From Sedimenticola sp. (GTDB lineage Bacteria; Pseudomonadota; Gammaproteobacteria; Chromatiales; Chromatiaceae): DNA of 34,920 nucleotides. Position 1 is the first letter of the stretch. Every line of letters begins with the position of its first letter. The stretch covers positions 1 to 34,920 of the forward strand of contig JALVEW010000086.1 in assembly GCA_027030425.1 (NCBI GenBank), read 5' to 3'. Made by a program: the position numbers and the translations under genes. Shown here in pieces: positions 1 to 8,675 of the stretch. Under the pieces are notes generated by a model. The model was given only the letters and a program-made list of their open reading frames with translations, was not told the DNA's origin and made no database searches.

Positions 1-393
<393 letters not shown>

Positions 394-537
394 AAAGTTT
401 GACTTCCCTTTAAGGAGGGAAAAATCCTTGCTCGACGTCACGTCATATTAATTTAGGAATTGATATGATGCTTCGTCGATATTTATTGGCCATCAAGAGC
501 CAAGCGACGGAGCACCCACACAAATTACCTGATCTAC

Positions 538-550
538 TTGTTAAAGAGCT
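538..550 (-). promoter_or_regulatory. boxA antitermination site in the rRNA leader
   Basis: The minus strand reads AGCTCTTTAACAA, a near-exact match to the rRNA leader boxA (TGCTCTTTAACAA in E. coli) that loads NusB/NusE antitermination complexes. It lies about 145 nt before the mature 16S end. It is followed downstream by a GTGTGGGTGCTCC segment that resembles the usual leader and RNase III stem region. The leader (about 394-575) has no gene. Confidence 0.85.
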
Positions 551-578
551 TGCCGAGTTACCTCAGCGCAGACCCCGA

Positions 579-608
579 ATTATAGCGGCCATTTTTTGAT
601 GCTGTCAA
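579..608 (-). promoter_or_regulatory. rRNA promoter P1 (gene-proximal)
   Basis: On the minus strand a perfect TTGACA (-35, plus 603-608) is followed after 18 bp by a perfect TATAAT (-10, plus 579-584). The following bases are TCGGGGTC, a GC-rich discriminator of the kind that makes rRNA promoters sensitive to ppGpp/DksA and initiating NTP. AT-rich sequence (GAAATTTAGTTG) sits directly upstream of the -35 and could act as an UP element. This is the promoter nearest the 16S gene and is the only one of the four with the consensus -35. Confidence 0.85.
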
Positions 609-666
609 CAACTAAATTTCGCTGTCTTCCCGCATCTCCCGGCAACATCTCGTTGCGAGGCGGCGT

Positions 667-694
667 ATTATACGGCGATGATTCCCGCCGTCAA
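667..694 (-). promoter_or_regulatory. rRNA promoter P2
   Basis: Minus strand TTGACG (plus 689-694), 16-bp spacer, TATAAT (plus 667-672), then discriminator ACGCCGCC. A-tract and T-tract sequence (AAAAAGTTTT) lies just upstream of the -35, as in an UP element. The unit closely resembles P3, including the CGGCGTATTATACGGCG segment on the plus strand. Confidence 0.85.
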
Positions 695-761
695 CCCCTT
701 GACGAAAACTTTTTCGCTTCGGGCGCCGTCCCAACCACCTATTGGCTTGTCGGGGCGGCGT

Positions 762-789
762 ATTATACGGCGACCTTTCCTGCCGTCAA
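762..789 (-). promoter_or_regulatory. rRNA promoter P3
   Basis: Minus strand TTGACG (plus 784-789), 16-bp spacer, TATAAT (plus 762-767) and discriminator ACGCCGCC. Upstream are AAAAAAG and TTTTT tracts. It shares core hexamers, spacer length and discriminator with P2, which suggests that one arose by duplication of the other. Confidence 0.85.
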
Positions 790-896
790 GCCCCTGGAAA
801 AACTTTTTTCTCCCGGGGCTTGCGCCTGTTTCCCCGGCACTCCAAAAGCTGTTTTCATCTCGAAAATCAGCACGGATCAGCGTGTCGGGAGGGCGC

Positions 897-924
897 ATTA
901 TAGGGGCTTGTTTCCTTGCGTCAA
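897..924 (-). promoter_or_regulatory. rRNA promoter P4 (distal)
   Basis: Minus strand TTGACG (plus 919-924), again a 16-bp spacer, TATAAT (plus 897-902), and discriminator GCGCCC. The A/T-rich stretch upstream (plus about 934-958) includes the loop of the first hairpin of the neighbouring array, so an UP element and that hairpin overlap. Confidence 0.8.
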
Positions 925-940
925 GCCTTTCCTGAAAATA

Positions 941-1050
941 TGGGCACCTCGAAAATTTGAGGTGCCCATGCGGGACAAGGATGTCCCGCCATTTTCAATC
1001 ACCCAAGTAATTGAAAATGAAGCAAACCGGAAACCGCGTTTTCGGTTTGC
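941..1050. repeat. Array of four perfect inverted repeats between tyrS and the rRNA promoters
   Basis: Four different hairpins sit end to end. They are TGGGCACCTC/GAGGTGCCCA (941-950 with 959-968), GCGGGACA/TGTCCCGC (970-977 with 982-989), ATTTTCAAT/ATTGAAAAT (991-999 with 1010-1018) and GCAAACCG/CGGTTTGC (1022-1029 with 1043-1050). Arms are 8-10 bp with loops of 4-13 nt. The sequences are unrelated, so this is not a simple tandem repeat. No gene is visible here. The array could insulate the rRNA promoters from tyrS transcription or hold protein-binding sites; the role is inferred. Confidence 0.75.
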
Positions 1051-1054
1051 GTGG

Positions 1055-1080
1055 AGAAAAACAGCCTGGATGGCTATTTT
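1055..1080 (-). terminator. Rho-independent terminator of tyrS
   Basis: Just after the tyrS stop, on the minus strand, AGCC-ATCCA-GGCT forms a short stem followed by GTTTTTC. The plus strand also has a T-run (ATTTTT) after the same stem, so the element may work in both directions. The stem is short (4 bp plus flanking A-U pairs), so it is only moderately convincing. Confidence 0.6.
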
Positions 1081-1097
1081 TCGAGATCCCCATATTT

Positions 1098-2303
1098 TCA
1101 GGAAGTGATCTTCACCCTGGCGAAACGCCGTTTTCCCACTTGGGCAATGACCTCCGACCCCCGAGGTAAAATCCTGTTCCGCTCTTCCACCCGTTCACCG
1201 TCAAGGCGCACCGCGCCCTGCTTGATCATCCGGTAGGCCTCCGATGTACTGCTCACCAGTCCGGCCTCCTTGAGCATGTTGGCAATGGGCAGACCTTCTT
1301 CTCCACTGGCCTGCAGTTTCACCTCTGGCATATCCTCGGGCATGGCGCCTTTGCGGAAACGGTCGATAAAGGCCTGCCTAGCCTTTTCCGCGGCCGCCTG
1401 GTCATGGAAACGCGCCACAATCTCCTCGCCCAGCAGGAATTTGATATCGCGGGGATTCATCCCCTCGTCAATCTGCCGGCGGAAACCTTCTATTTCTGAC
1501 ATGGGGCGGAAACTCAATAATTCAAAGTAACGCCACATGAGATCATCGGAAATGGACATGATCTTGCCGAACATTTCCTCGGGCGCATCCGTGATGCCGA
1601 TATAGTTGTTCAGGGACTTGGACATTTTCTGCACGCCGTCCAGCCCTTCGAGTATGGGCATGGTCAGAACCACCTGGGGATCCTGCCCATAAGCTTCCTG
1701 CAGCTGGCGGCCGACCAGCAGGTTGAACTTCTGGTCGGTGCCGCCCAGCTCCACGTCGGCCTTCATGGCGACAGAGTCGTAACCCTGCACCAGGGGATAG
1801 AGGAATTCATGGATGGCAATGGGCTGGCCGTTCCGGTAACGCTTGTTGAAGTCATCTCTCTCCAGCATGCGGGCAACGGTGTGCCTGGCCGCCAGCTGAA
1901 TCAGGTCAGCGGCATTCATTTCTCCCATCCAGCTGGAGTTGAACAGCACCAGGGTTTTTTCGGGATCGAGGATCTTGTAGATCTGCTCCTCGTAGCTCTT
2001 TGCGTTCTCCAGGACCTGTTCACGGGTAAGGGGTGGCCGGGTGGTGCTCTTTCCCGTGGGGTCACCGATCATGCCGGTGAAATCCCCGATGAGGAACATG
2101 ACTTCGTGACCAAGATCCTGGAACTGGCGCAGCTTGTTGATGAGCACCGTGTGCCCCAGGTGCAGGTCCGGGGCTGTCGGGTCGAAGCCCGCCTTCACCC
2201 GCAGGGGCCTGCCCTGCTCGAGCTTTGTCACCAGCTCCTTTTCCACCAGTATCTCATCCGCGCCGCGGCGTATCAGCTCCAGTGATTCTTCGACTGAAGG
2301 CAT
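1098..2303 (-). CDS. tyrS: Tyrosyl-tRNA synthetase (TyrRS)
   Basis: This class Ic aminoacyl-tRNA synthetase (401 aa) activates tyrosine with ATP and charges tRNA-Tyr in the cytoplasm. The Rossmann catalytic core carries the HIGH-type motif HLGH at residues 48-51 within [12 protein letters not shown], and KMSKS at 226-230. The C-terminal 60-70 residues read like the S4 RNA-binding domain ([21 protein letters not shown]...[10 protein letters not shown]). The length fits the roughly 400-aa bacterial branch rather than the 424-aa E. coli type. The ATG at 2303 has a good Shine-Dalgarno sequence (GGGAG, 6 nt away). It is divergent from the M23 peptidase gene and is followed by a terminator and then the rRNA promoters. 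Confidence 0.97.
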   Translation of the reverse strand: MPSVEESLELIRRGADEILVEKELVTKLEQGRPLRVKAGFDPTAPDLHLGHTVLINKLRQFQDLGHEVMFLIGDFTGMIGDPTGKSTTRPPLTREQVLENAKSYEEQIYKILDPEKTLVLFNSSWMGEMNAADLIQLAARHTVARMLERDDFNKRYRNGQPIAIHEFLYPLVQGYDSVAMKADVELGGTDQKFNLLVGRQLQEAYGQDPQVVLTMPILEGLDGVQKMSKSLNNYIGITDAPEEMFGKIMSISDDLMWRYFELLSFRPMSEIEGFRRQIDEGMNPRDIKFLLGEEIVARFHDQAAAEKARQAFIDRFRKGAMPEDMPEVKLQASGEEGLPIANMLKEAGLVSSTSEAYRMIKQGAVRLDGERVEERNRILPRGSEVIAQVGKRRFARVKITS

Positions 2304-2404
2304 ATTCGACTCCCAGGTAATTCCAATCAGGAACGGAAATGTAACAAACTTTGCGCAAAAGCTCCCGCCACAAACGGGCCGTTACCGCAAAAACCGGGTA
2401 TTCA

Positions 2405-2413
2405 TGGCATAAT
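2405..2413 (+). promoter_or_regulatory. Possible extended -10 promoter for the M23 peptidase gene
   Basis: TGGCATAAT matches the extended -10 form TGnTATAAT at all but one base. No good -35 hexamer is seen at 16-18 bp. It would give a leader of about 100 nt before the ATG at 2524. A perfect palindrome TTTGCGCAAA lies further upstream (about 2350-2359) between the divergent tyrS and peptidase genes. Confidence 0.35.
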
Positions 2414-2523
2414 TCCCAGTCATCATGGAACCTGGCGGCGGAAACAGGGGTCTGCTGTCAAAAATACCAGTCATTTCACAACCAGGATCTGCAGCCAGGT
2501 CCCACACCCTGACAGGAACGGCG

Positions 2524-4005
2524 ATGCAAGATTACATATTCAATTCCCGCAGGCAGGCTGCCCATCGACGCCGCAAAATGCTGGTTCGCCTGCTTCTGTT
2601 CCTGATCATCGGCGGGGCGGCCGCGTTTATTGCTTATCGCTATCTGGACACCGGCATGCCAGGACAGGGCGACACCCAGCAGGACGAGAACCTTCTGCCC
2701 CTGCCCCCCGTCAACGACACGCTTCCGGCCCAGTCACACAATCTGCCCACATCCAGTTCCCCAGCCGGAATGACGGAGGAAACGAAACTTGCGCAGGACA
2801 CGGACACCAGCGCAGCCGAGGAAGAGAATACTGACAGCAGTCCACTGTCCGAGGCGGCAATCCCAAGCCCTGTTTCTCCCGCTGCCGACAAAGAGGATGA
2901 TCTGCACTGGATCACGCACAGGATTGGAAAGGGTGAGACCCTGGCCTCCATTTTCAAACAGCAGGGACTATCCCCCACCCTGCTGCACAGGATCGTCAAC
3001 AGCAGCAAGGCCGCCAGGGGTCTGGCGCGTATCAACCCGGGCCAGGAACTGCGTTTTGGCCTGGACAGCGATGATCAGCTGCAGGAACTGGTGCTGCAGC
3101 GAAGCCGCATCTCCAGCCTGGAAATCAAGCGGGTGGAAGATGATTTCCATGCCCGAGAAATCTCCCGCCCGGTGGAAAAACGCTACGCTGCCACGACGGG
3201 TATCATAGAATCCTCCCTGTTCGTGGACGGCCAGAAAGCCGGACTCAGCGATACCCAGATCATGGAACTGGCACAGATCTTTGGCTGGGATATCGATTTT
3301 GCCCTGGAGCTGCGGGAAGGTGATCAGTTCCATGTCATCTACGAGGAGCAATACCTGGACGGTGAAAAATATCGCAACGGCCCTATCGTCGCCGCCGAGT
3401 TCATCAATCGGGGAAAGGTATACAAGGCAGTGCGCTACACCGACAAGGCAGGCGACACCTCCTACTATGATACCGAGGGCAACGCCAAGCGCCGGGCATT
3501 CATCCGCACGCCGGTGAAATTCGGCCGCATCAGCTCCCGCTTCACCCGCAAGCGCTGGCACCCCGTCCTCAAGCGCTGGCGTTCCCACAAGGGGGTAGAC
3601 TATGCTGCTCCCCGGGGCACACCCGTCAAGGCCACTGGCAACGGAAAGGTCGTGTTTCGGGGCAAAAAGGGCGGCTACGGCAACGTCATATTCCTGCGGC
3701 ATGGCGGCAAGTACACCACCGTATACGGCCACCTGTCCCGCTTTGCCAAGGGCCTGAAAAAAGGCCAGAGTGTGAAGCAGGGGCAGATCATCGGTTACGT
3801 GGGCAGCACCGGCCTGGCCACTGGCCCCCATCTGCACTACGAATTTCGGGTCCACGGCAAACACGTGAATCCCCTGACCGTCAAACTACCCAAATCCATA
3901 CGCTTGCCGAAAGACGAGCTGGAGCGATTCAGAAAGGTCACCCAGCCCCTGCTGGCCCAGCTGGACGAGCTGCGCGCCAAGACCATGGTGGCTTCCGCGA
4001 AATAG
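2524..4005 (+). CDS. Peptidoglycan DD-metalloendopeptidase, M23 family, with LysM/OapA-like domain
   Basis: This 493-aa envelope protein probably cleaves peptide cross-links in murein during cell-wall growth. A basic N-terminus is followed by one membrane segment (about residues 22-40, LVRLLLFLIIGGAAAFIAYR), a Pro/Ser/Thr/Glu-rich linker, and an OapA/LysM-like region (about 130-180, GKGETLASIFKQQGL...INPGQELRFG). The C-terminal LytM domain has the zinc motifs HxxxD (H355, D359) and HLH (436-438), so the catalytic set is intact. The reading frame is open further upstream to 2425, but the ATG at 2524 is preceded by AGGA at good spacing and starts directly before the membrane anchor, so it was chosen. 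The stop is 3 bases from the anmK start. This suggests co-transcription of a wall hydrolase with a muropeptide recycling enzyme. Confidence 0.92.
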   Translation: MQDYIFNSRRQAAHRRRKMLVRLLLFLIIGGAAAFIAYRYLDTGMPGQGDTQQDENLLPLPPVNDTLPAQSHNLPTSSSPAGMTEETKLAQDTDTSAAEEENTDSSPLSEAAIPSPVSPAADKEDDLHWITHRIGKGETLASIFKQQGLSPTLLHRIVNSSKAARGLARINPGQELRFGLDSDDQLQELVLQRSRISSLEIKRVEDDFHAREISRPVEKRYAATTGIIESSLFVDGQKAGLSDTQIMELAQIFGWDIDFALELREGDQFHVIYEEQYLDGEKYRNGPIVAAEFINRGKVYKAVRYTDKAGDTSYYDTEGNAKRRAFIRTPVKFGRISSRFTRKRWHPVLKRWRSHKGVDYAAPRGTPVKATGNGKVVFRGKKGGYGNVIFLRHGGKYTTVYGHLSRFAKGLKKGQSVKQGQIIGYVGSTGLATGPHLHYEFRVHGKHVNPLTVKLPKSIRLPKDELERFRKVTQPLLAQLDELRAKTMVASAK

Positions 4006-4008
4006 CTC

Positions 4009-5145
4009 ATGGCCCCCGACGGCTATTACATCGGCCTCATGTCCGGCACCAGCATGGACAGCATAGACGCTGCCCTGGTGGAAATCGGCGCCGGCAAGAC
4101 AAGGCTGCTACAGGCCATCTCCCACTCCTGGCCCCAGGCTCTCGAAGCCCGATTGCGCAGTCTGGCATCCAGCGAAGCCTGTACCCTGCGTGAACTGGGA
4201 GAGCTTGACCATCTCTGCGGGCATGAATTCGCCCACGCCGCCCTGAAACTGGTGGACGCTTGCGGCCTGGACACCGGCCGGATCCGTGCCATCGGCAGCC
4301 ATGGGCAGACTATCCACCATCACCCGCGGCCCCCCGCGCCTTTCACCCTGCAGATCGGCGACCCCAATATCATCGCGGAAAAAACCGGCATCACTGTGGT
4401 TGCCGACTTCCGCCGCCGGGACATGGCGGCCGGCGGCCAGGGCGCTCCCCTGGTGCCGGCCTTTCACCAGGCTGTCTTTCAGCATCCGGCGAAAAACAGG
4501 GTCATACTGAACATCGGCGGCATCGCGAACATCACCATGCTGCCGGCTTCCGGGCAACACTCGACAGGATTCGACACTGGCCCTGGCAACTGCCTGATGG
4601 ATTTGTGGTGCGCCAGGAAACGCGGCCGTCCCTATGACAATAACGGTGACTGGGCCGCACGGGGAAACCCGGATGACGAACTGGTGCGGGCATTATCGGA
4701 TGACAGCTATTTTCAGCTGCCTCCACCCAAGAGCACGGGCACGGAGTACTTTGGCGGGGAGTGGCTGGACAGAAAGCTGAAAGCTCACCCGGGACTGTCC
4801 GATGAGGATGTCCAGGCCAGCCTGCTGGCCTTTACCGCTTCCACCATCAGCCAAGCCATCGAGCGCTGGGCGCCAGCCGCCGAAGAAGTACTGGTATGTG
4901 GAGGCGGCGTGCACAACCAGGCACTGCTGAACAAACTGTCCAGGCTGATTTCTCCCATTCCGGTCAGGTCAACGGGCGATATTGCCGGCGGCCTGGATCC
5001 GGACTGGGTAGAGGCCGCCGCCTTTGCCTGGCTGGCCCGACAGGCCCTGGAGGGCATTCCCGGAAACCTGCCCTCGGTGACAGGCGCACAACATCCCGTG
5101 ATTCTGGGGGGTATCTACCCTGCTCGAAACAACAACAATTACTGA
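4009..5145 (+). CDS. anmK: Anhydro-N-acetylmuramic acid kinase
   Basis: AnmK uses ATP to open the 1,6-anhydro ring of anhydro-MurNAc and phosphorylate it to MurNAc-6-P, feeding recycled cell-wall sugar back to metabolism in the cytoplasm. The 378-aa length is normal for the family. Diagnostic segments are the N-terminal GLMSGTSMDSIDAALVEI, the ATPase-fold blocks IGGIANIT and FDTGPGNCLMD, and LVCGGGVHN near the C-terminus. It begins three bases after the M23 peptidase stop, so the two are very likely one operon. The Shine-Dalgarno sequence is weak, consistent with translational coupling. Confidence 0.96.
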   Translation: MAPDGYYIGLMSGTSMDSIDAALVEIGAGKTRLLQAISHSWPQALEARLRSLASSEACTLRELGELDHLCGHEFAHAALKLVDACGLDTGRIRAIGSHGQTIHHHPRPPAPFTLQIGDPNIIAEKTGITVVADFRRRDMAAGGQGAPLVPAFHQAVFQHPAKNRVILNIGGIANITMLPASGQHSTGFDTGPGNCLMDLWCARKRGRPYDNNGDWAARGNPDDELVRALSDDSYFQLPPPKSTGTEYFGGEWLDRKLKAHPGLSDEDVQASLLAFTASTISQAIERWAPAAEEVLVCGGGVHNQALLNKLSRLISPIPVRSTGDIAGGLDPDWVEAAAFAWLARQALEGIPGNLPSVTGAQHPVILGGIYPARNNNNY

Positions 5146-5205
5146 AACTATTACCAAACCACCCCGGAGCCCCAATTTCCCGGCCCCCGTTCACGAGGGT
5201 CTATA

Positions 5206-8200
5206 ATGAAAGTCATGTATCGGCTCCGTCCACCATTCCCGCTTCTTGCAGCCGCGGTCATCTGCCTGCTGTTGCTTGGCAACGTATCCGCCGCGCAGGC
5301 CCACCATGAAGCGCTGCGTTACAAGAGCATGTCTTTTTCCAGGCTTTCCATCAAAGAGGGCTTGTCCCAGGTTACCGGAAACGCCATCCTGCGGGACCGA
5401 ACAGGTTACATCTGGATCGGGACCCAGGACGGCCTGAATCGCTACGATGGCCACGATGTGCGCATATTCAGGCACGACAGGGAGAATCCACAGTCCCTGG
5501 GACGCGACTTCATCAACGTACTCGCGGAAGACCCTGAAGGGCACCTGTGGGTAGGCACCCGGGGAAATGGCCTGGATGAATACGACCCCCTCTCGGAAAA
5601 ATTCCATCACTACCTGCAAACGAAAAAAGAAGGCGACAAGAGCGCCGCCGATATACGCGCGCTGGAAATCGTAAAAGAAAGAGTTCTGATCGGTACCCTG
5701 CAAGGACTCTTTTCCCTGGACCTGAACACCCGACAGATAGAGCCCATCCACCTTACGGACATTCCCTCCGCACCCCCGACCATCCATGACCTGCTGAGTT
5801 TCCCTGACGGACGGGTTCTGGTTGCCAGTAGCAGCGGCCTGCACCAGGTCGACCTTGAAACAGGCAAGTCCAGGCCCGCTTTTGTCCATATCCTGAAGAA
5901 CTATCCCGGCGACGTGAAATCGCTGTTTCTGGACAGCCAGCACCGACTCTGGGTAGCCACTCATCACCAGGGCGTGTTGCTCATCAACATGGCCAAGGGA
6001 ACATTGCTCCGGCAGTTCCGGCACGAGGCAGAAGACCCGGATTCCCTGACATCCCTCAGTGCCAACACCTTTGCCGAAGACGCCCAGAAAAACATCTGGA
6101 TCGGAACGGAAGGAGGGCTGAATGTCTATCTAGCTCACAGCAGCACCCTGATACGCATGGCTGATTCCCGGCTTCGGCCGGAAGGTCTCACTGACCATAC
6201 CATCCGCAGCCTGTACACGGATCCAAATGGCACCCTGTGGCTGGGTACTCACGTGGGCGGCATCAATCACGTAACGCCCCACCTGGTTCGTTTCGGCAAG
6301 GAAATCCCTTCCCGTTACCTGGAATCGTCGGACAAGCGAATCCTGGGAGTGGCCATCACCCCTCATGGCGACATGTTTATCGGCACAGTGGAAGGCTTGG
6401 TGCGGCGGCGCGCGGGGGAAATACACTTTGAGCCGGTTCCCATGGCCGATCAGCCCTCTTCTTCCACCCGGTCAACCGTATACGGCGTATACGCCGCACG
6501 GGACGGAACCATTTGGACAGGCAGCGCCATGGGACTGCGCCGGCTGGCGCCCGGAGAGGAAAGCCTCGGCCCCGCGGAAGTCGATTCTCCTTACTATTTC
6601 GTTTCCATCCTTGAGGATCAGGACGGCTTCCTATGGCTGGGGCGCCCGACGGAGCTCCTCAAATATGATCCCATAAGCAGAAAAATCGTCGCCCAACTGG
6701 ATATTCCCCACGTCTACGGCCTGTTACTCCTCGAATCCGGCAAGCTCCTGGTGGGCGGCCTGGGCGCCATACACATGGTGGACACTGCCTCTGCCCGCAT
6801 ACTGTCTAGCCTGGAGGGCAGCACACATGGCTTCAATACCATCACCTACCTTTTCCGTACACGTCAGGGAGAGATATGGGCCGGCACCCAGGGCGATGGG
6901 CTGTTCCGTCTGGAACTGCCCCCAGACCTGAACCTCTCCACCAGCAAGCTTAACTTCTTCACGACCCGCGAAGGATTGCTTTCCAACGCCATCGGAGCCA
7001 TCCAGGAATCCAATGAAGGCAATCTTTGGATAAGCACCATCAACAGCATCAGTCGCCTGAACCCACGAACCGGGGAAATCCGCAATTTCGACGCCAAGGA
7101 CGGTGCCTTGTCCGAAGGATATTTCATAGGATCGGGTACGCGGGACAAGGAAGGTCTCATCTACTTTGGCGGAACAGTGGGACTGACTTTCTTCTCACCA
7201 AAATGGATAAACAATGACCCTTCCCGACCCAGGATAGTATTTACAGAGCTGCGCCTGGACAACCAGGTAATGGAACCCGGCGGAGAAAACAGCCCCTTGA
7301 AACACCCTCTGGCCTACAGCCGACAATTGGTGATACCGCCGAAATGGTCCAGCATCAGCCTGTCTTTCAGTAGCGACAACTTTGCTTCCCCCTCTTCCCA
7401 GCGCTACGCCTACCGCATGTTGGGAGCGGATAAATCCTGGACGGAAACCGACGCTGAAAACCGCTTTGCCAGCTACACCAACCTGGCGCCCGGCAGTTAC
7501 AGATTCCAGGTGAAGACCACCAACCTGGACGGGCAGTGGAGCGACCTTCCAGATGAAATCAGCATTACCGTGCTACCCGCCTGGTACCAGACTCCCTGGG
7601 CCTGGCTGCTGTTCATGCTTGCTTTCGGAAGCACCTTGTATGCTTTCATCCGCTGGCGCATGGCGGGTCTGGTGAAGCGCAATGTCGAACTGGAGAGGCG
7701 GGTCAGCGAAAGAACCCGCGCCCTGACGGACGCCAACCGGAAACTCAGCTACCTGGCCCGTACCGACACCCTCACTGGGCTGCTGAACCGCCGGGCGTTC
7801 ACGGAAGTATTTCCGGGAAATGATGCTTCCAGGGAAAATCGGGGCAGCTGCAGCCTCGCCTTGCTGGACATTGACTTGTTCAAGCAGTTCAACGATCAGT
7901 ATGGCCATGACTGCGGTGACGCCGTTCTTCGGGAAATGGCCAGGTTGCTACGGGAAAACCTGCGCCAGAACGATGTTGTTGCGCGCTGGGGAGGAGAGGA
8001 ATTCATCATCCTGCTGCCTGACACCAACCTGGATTCCGCGGCGGAAATCATGGAACGGCTGCGTCAGGCCGTTGCATCCCATGAATTCAAATGGAAAGGC
8101 AAGACGTTGCAGATAACCATTACCGCAGGGCTGGGAACCTGCATGGGAAGAAACCTGGACGCTTCCCTGCAACCCGTGGATCAGGCCCTCTTCCTGGGGA

Positions 8201-8247
8201 AGGAAAAGGGCAGAAACCGCCTGGTTATCGCGCCAACGCCGGCCTGA
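5206..8247 (+). CDS. Periplasmic two-component-propeller sensor fused to diguanylate cyclase (GGDEF)
   Basis: This 1013-aa inner-membrane protein senses an unknown periplasmic signal and makes cyclic di-GMP in the cytoplasm. A signal peptide (about residues 1-30) is followed by Reg_prop beta-propeller repeats with the usual IWIGTxxGL-type units (TGYIWIGTQDGLNRYD, KNIWIGTEGGLNVY, GTLWLGTHVGG and others) up to about residue 670. Then come a Y_Y_Y-type beta domain (about 730-785), one membrane helix (about 795-812), a short coiled coil (VELERRVSERTRAL) and a GGDEF domain. The active site reads GGEEF at 929-933, with a DIDLFKQFND metal-binding segment. An RxxD product-inhibition site (RQND, 920-923) lies exactly five residues earlier, so both catalysis and feedback look intact. 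ATG 5206 has GAGGG upstream. It stands alone between anmK and the convergent erpA. The ligand cannot be read from sequence. Confidence 0.92.
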   Translation: MKVMYRLRPPFPLLAAAVICLLLLGNVSAAQAHHEALRYKSMSFSRLSIKEGLSQVTGNAILRDRTGYIWIGTQDGLNRYDGHDVRIFRHDRENPQSLGRDFINVLAEDPEGHLWVGTRGNGLDEYDPLSEKFHHYLQTKKEGDKSAADIRALEIVKERVLIGTLQGLFSLDLNTRQIEPIHLTDIPSAPPTIHDLLSFPDGRVLVASSSGLHQVDLETGKSRPAFVHILKNYPGDVKSLFLDSQHRLWVATHHQGVLLINMAKGTLLRQFRHEAEDPDSLTSLSANTFAEDAQKNIWIGTEGGLNVYLAHSSTLIRMADSRLRPEGLTDHTIRSLYTDPNGTLWLGTHVGGINHVTPHLVRFGKEIPSRYLESSDKRILGVAITPHGDMFIGTVEGLVRRRAGEIHFEPVPMADQPSSSTRSTVYGVYAARDGTIWTGSAMGLRRLAPGEESLGPAEVDSPYYFVSILEDQDGFLWLGRPTELLKYDPISRKIVAQLDIPHVYGLLLLESGKLLVGGLGAIHMVDTASARILSSLEGSTHGFNTITYLFRTRQGEIWAGTQGDGLFRLELPPDLNLSTSKLNFFTTREGLLSNAIGAIQESNEGNLWISTINSISRLNPRTGEIRNFDAKDGALSEGYFIGSGTRDKEGLIYFGGTVGLTFFSPKWINNDPSRPRIVFTELRLDNQVMEPGGENSPLKHPLAYSRQLVIPPKWSSISLSFSSDNFASPSSQRYAYRMLGADKSWTETDAENRFASYTNLAPGSYRFQVKTTNLDGQWSDLPDEISITVLPAWYQTPWAWLLFMLAFGSTLYAFIRWRMAGLVKRNVELERRVSERTRALTDANRKLSYLARTDTLTGLLNRRAFTEVFPGNDASRENRGSCSLALLDIDLFKQFNDQYGHDCGDAVLREMARLLRENLRQNDVVARWGGEEFIILLPDTNLDSAAEIMERLRQAVASHEFKWKGKTLQITITAGLGTCMGRNLDASLQPVDQALFLGKEKGRNRLVIAPTPA

Positions 8248-8257
8248 TCAGGCCGGC
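8238..8257. repeat. 20-bp perfect palindrome across the stop codon of the GGDEF gene
   Basis: GCCGGCCTGATCAGGCCGGC is its own reverse complement and contains the TGA stop (8245-8247). It lies between two convergent genes (GGDEF sensor and erpA). It could fold into a strong stem in both transcripts and act as a shared 3' end, but no T-run follows on either strand, so it is not a classical intrinsic terminator. Confidence 0.6.
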
Positions 8258-8276
8258 CCGCGAACTGTAAAGGCTG

Positions 8277-8630
8277 TCAGACAGAGAAAGAGGAGCCGCA
8301 ACCACAGGTGGTGGTAGCATTTGGATTGCGCACGACGAACTGTGCGCCCTGCAGGCCCTCCACGTAGTCCACTTCCGCGCCTTCCAGGTACTGCATGCTC
8401 ATGGGGTCGATGAGCAGGGTGACCCCATCGGTAACAAAGCTTTCGTCACCCTCGTTCACTTCTTCATCGAAAGCAAAGCCGTACTGAAAGCCGGAACAAC
8501 CACCACCCTGGATGTAAACACGCAGTTTCAGATTGGGATTGCCTTCCTCCTCGATCATGCCAGCCACTTTCCTGGCCGCGGCTGAAGTGAATGTCACTGT
8601 GGGGCTGGCTGCTTCAGCTTGCTCGCTCAT
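8277..8630 (-). CDS. erpA: A-type iron-sulfur carrier, ErpA
   Basis: ErpA receives Fe-S clusters from the assembly machinery and hands them to target apoproteins, for example in isoprenoid synthesis and respiration. The 117-aa HesB/IscA fold carries the three ligand cysteines in the canonical positions: C45 in [11 protein letters not shown], and C109 and C111 in TTCGCGSSF. The ATG at 8630 has AGAGGT upstream. A strong promoter and a small palindrome precede it. A second, divergent A-type carrier lies at 21085-21459; the present protein is the canonical one. Confidence 0.95.
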   Translation of the reverse strand: MSEQAEAASPTVTFTSAAARKVAGMIEEEGNPNLKLRVYIQGGGCSGFQYGFAFDEEVNEGDESFVTDGVTLLIDPMSMQYLEGAEVDYVEGLQGAQFVVRNPNATTTCGCGSSFSV

Positions 8631-8642
8631 TGCTCTACCTCT

Positions 8643-8656
8643 GGTGATACATCACC
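8643..8656 (-). promoter_or_regulatory. Palindrome in the erpA leader, next to the ribosome binding site
   Basis: GGTGATACATCACC is a perfect 14-bp palindrome located between the predicted transcription start (about 8669) and the AGAGGT ribosome binding site of erpA. It could be an operator, or a small mRNA stem that affects translation. It does not match the IscR consensus as I know it. Confidence 0.45.
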
Positions 8657-8675
8657 CTGAATTGCTCGGAGGAAC

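Noticed and set aside
596-1108. 170-codon plus-strand frame across the rRNA promoter region
   Set aside because: It overlaps four promoters and the hairpin array and has no ribosome binding site or family resemblance.
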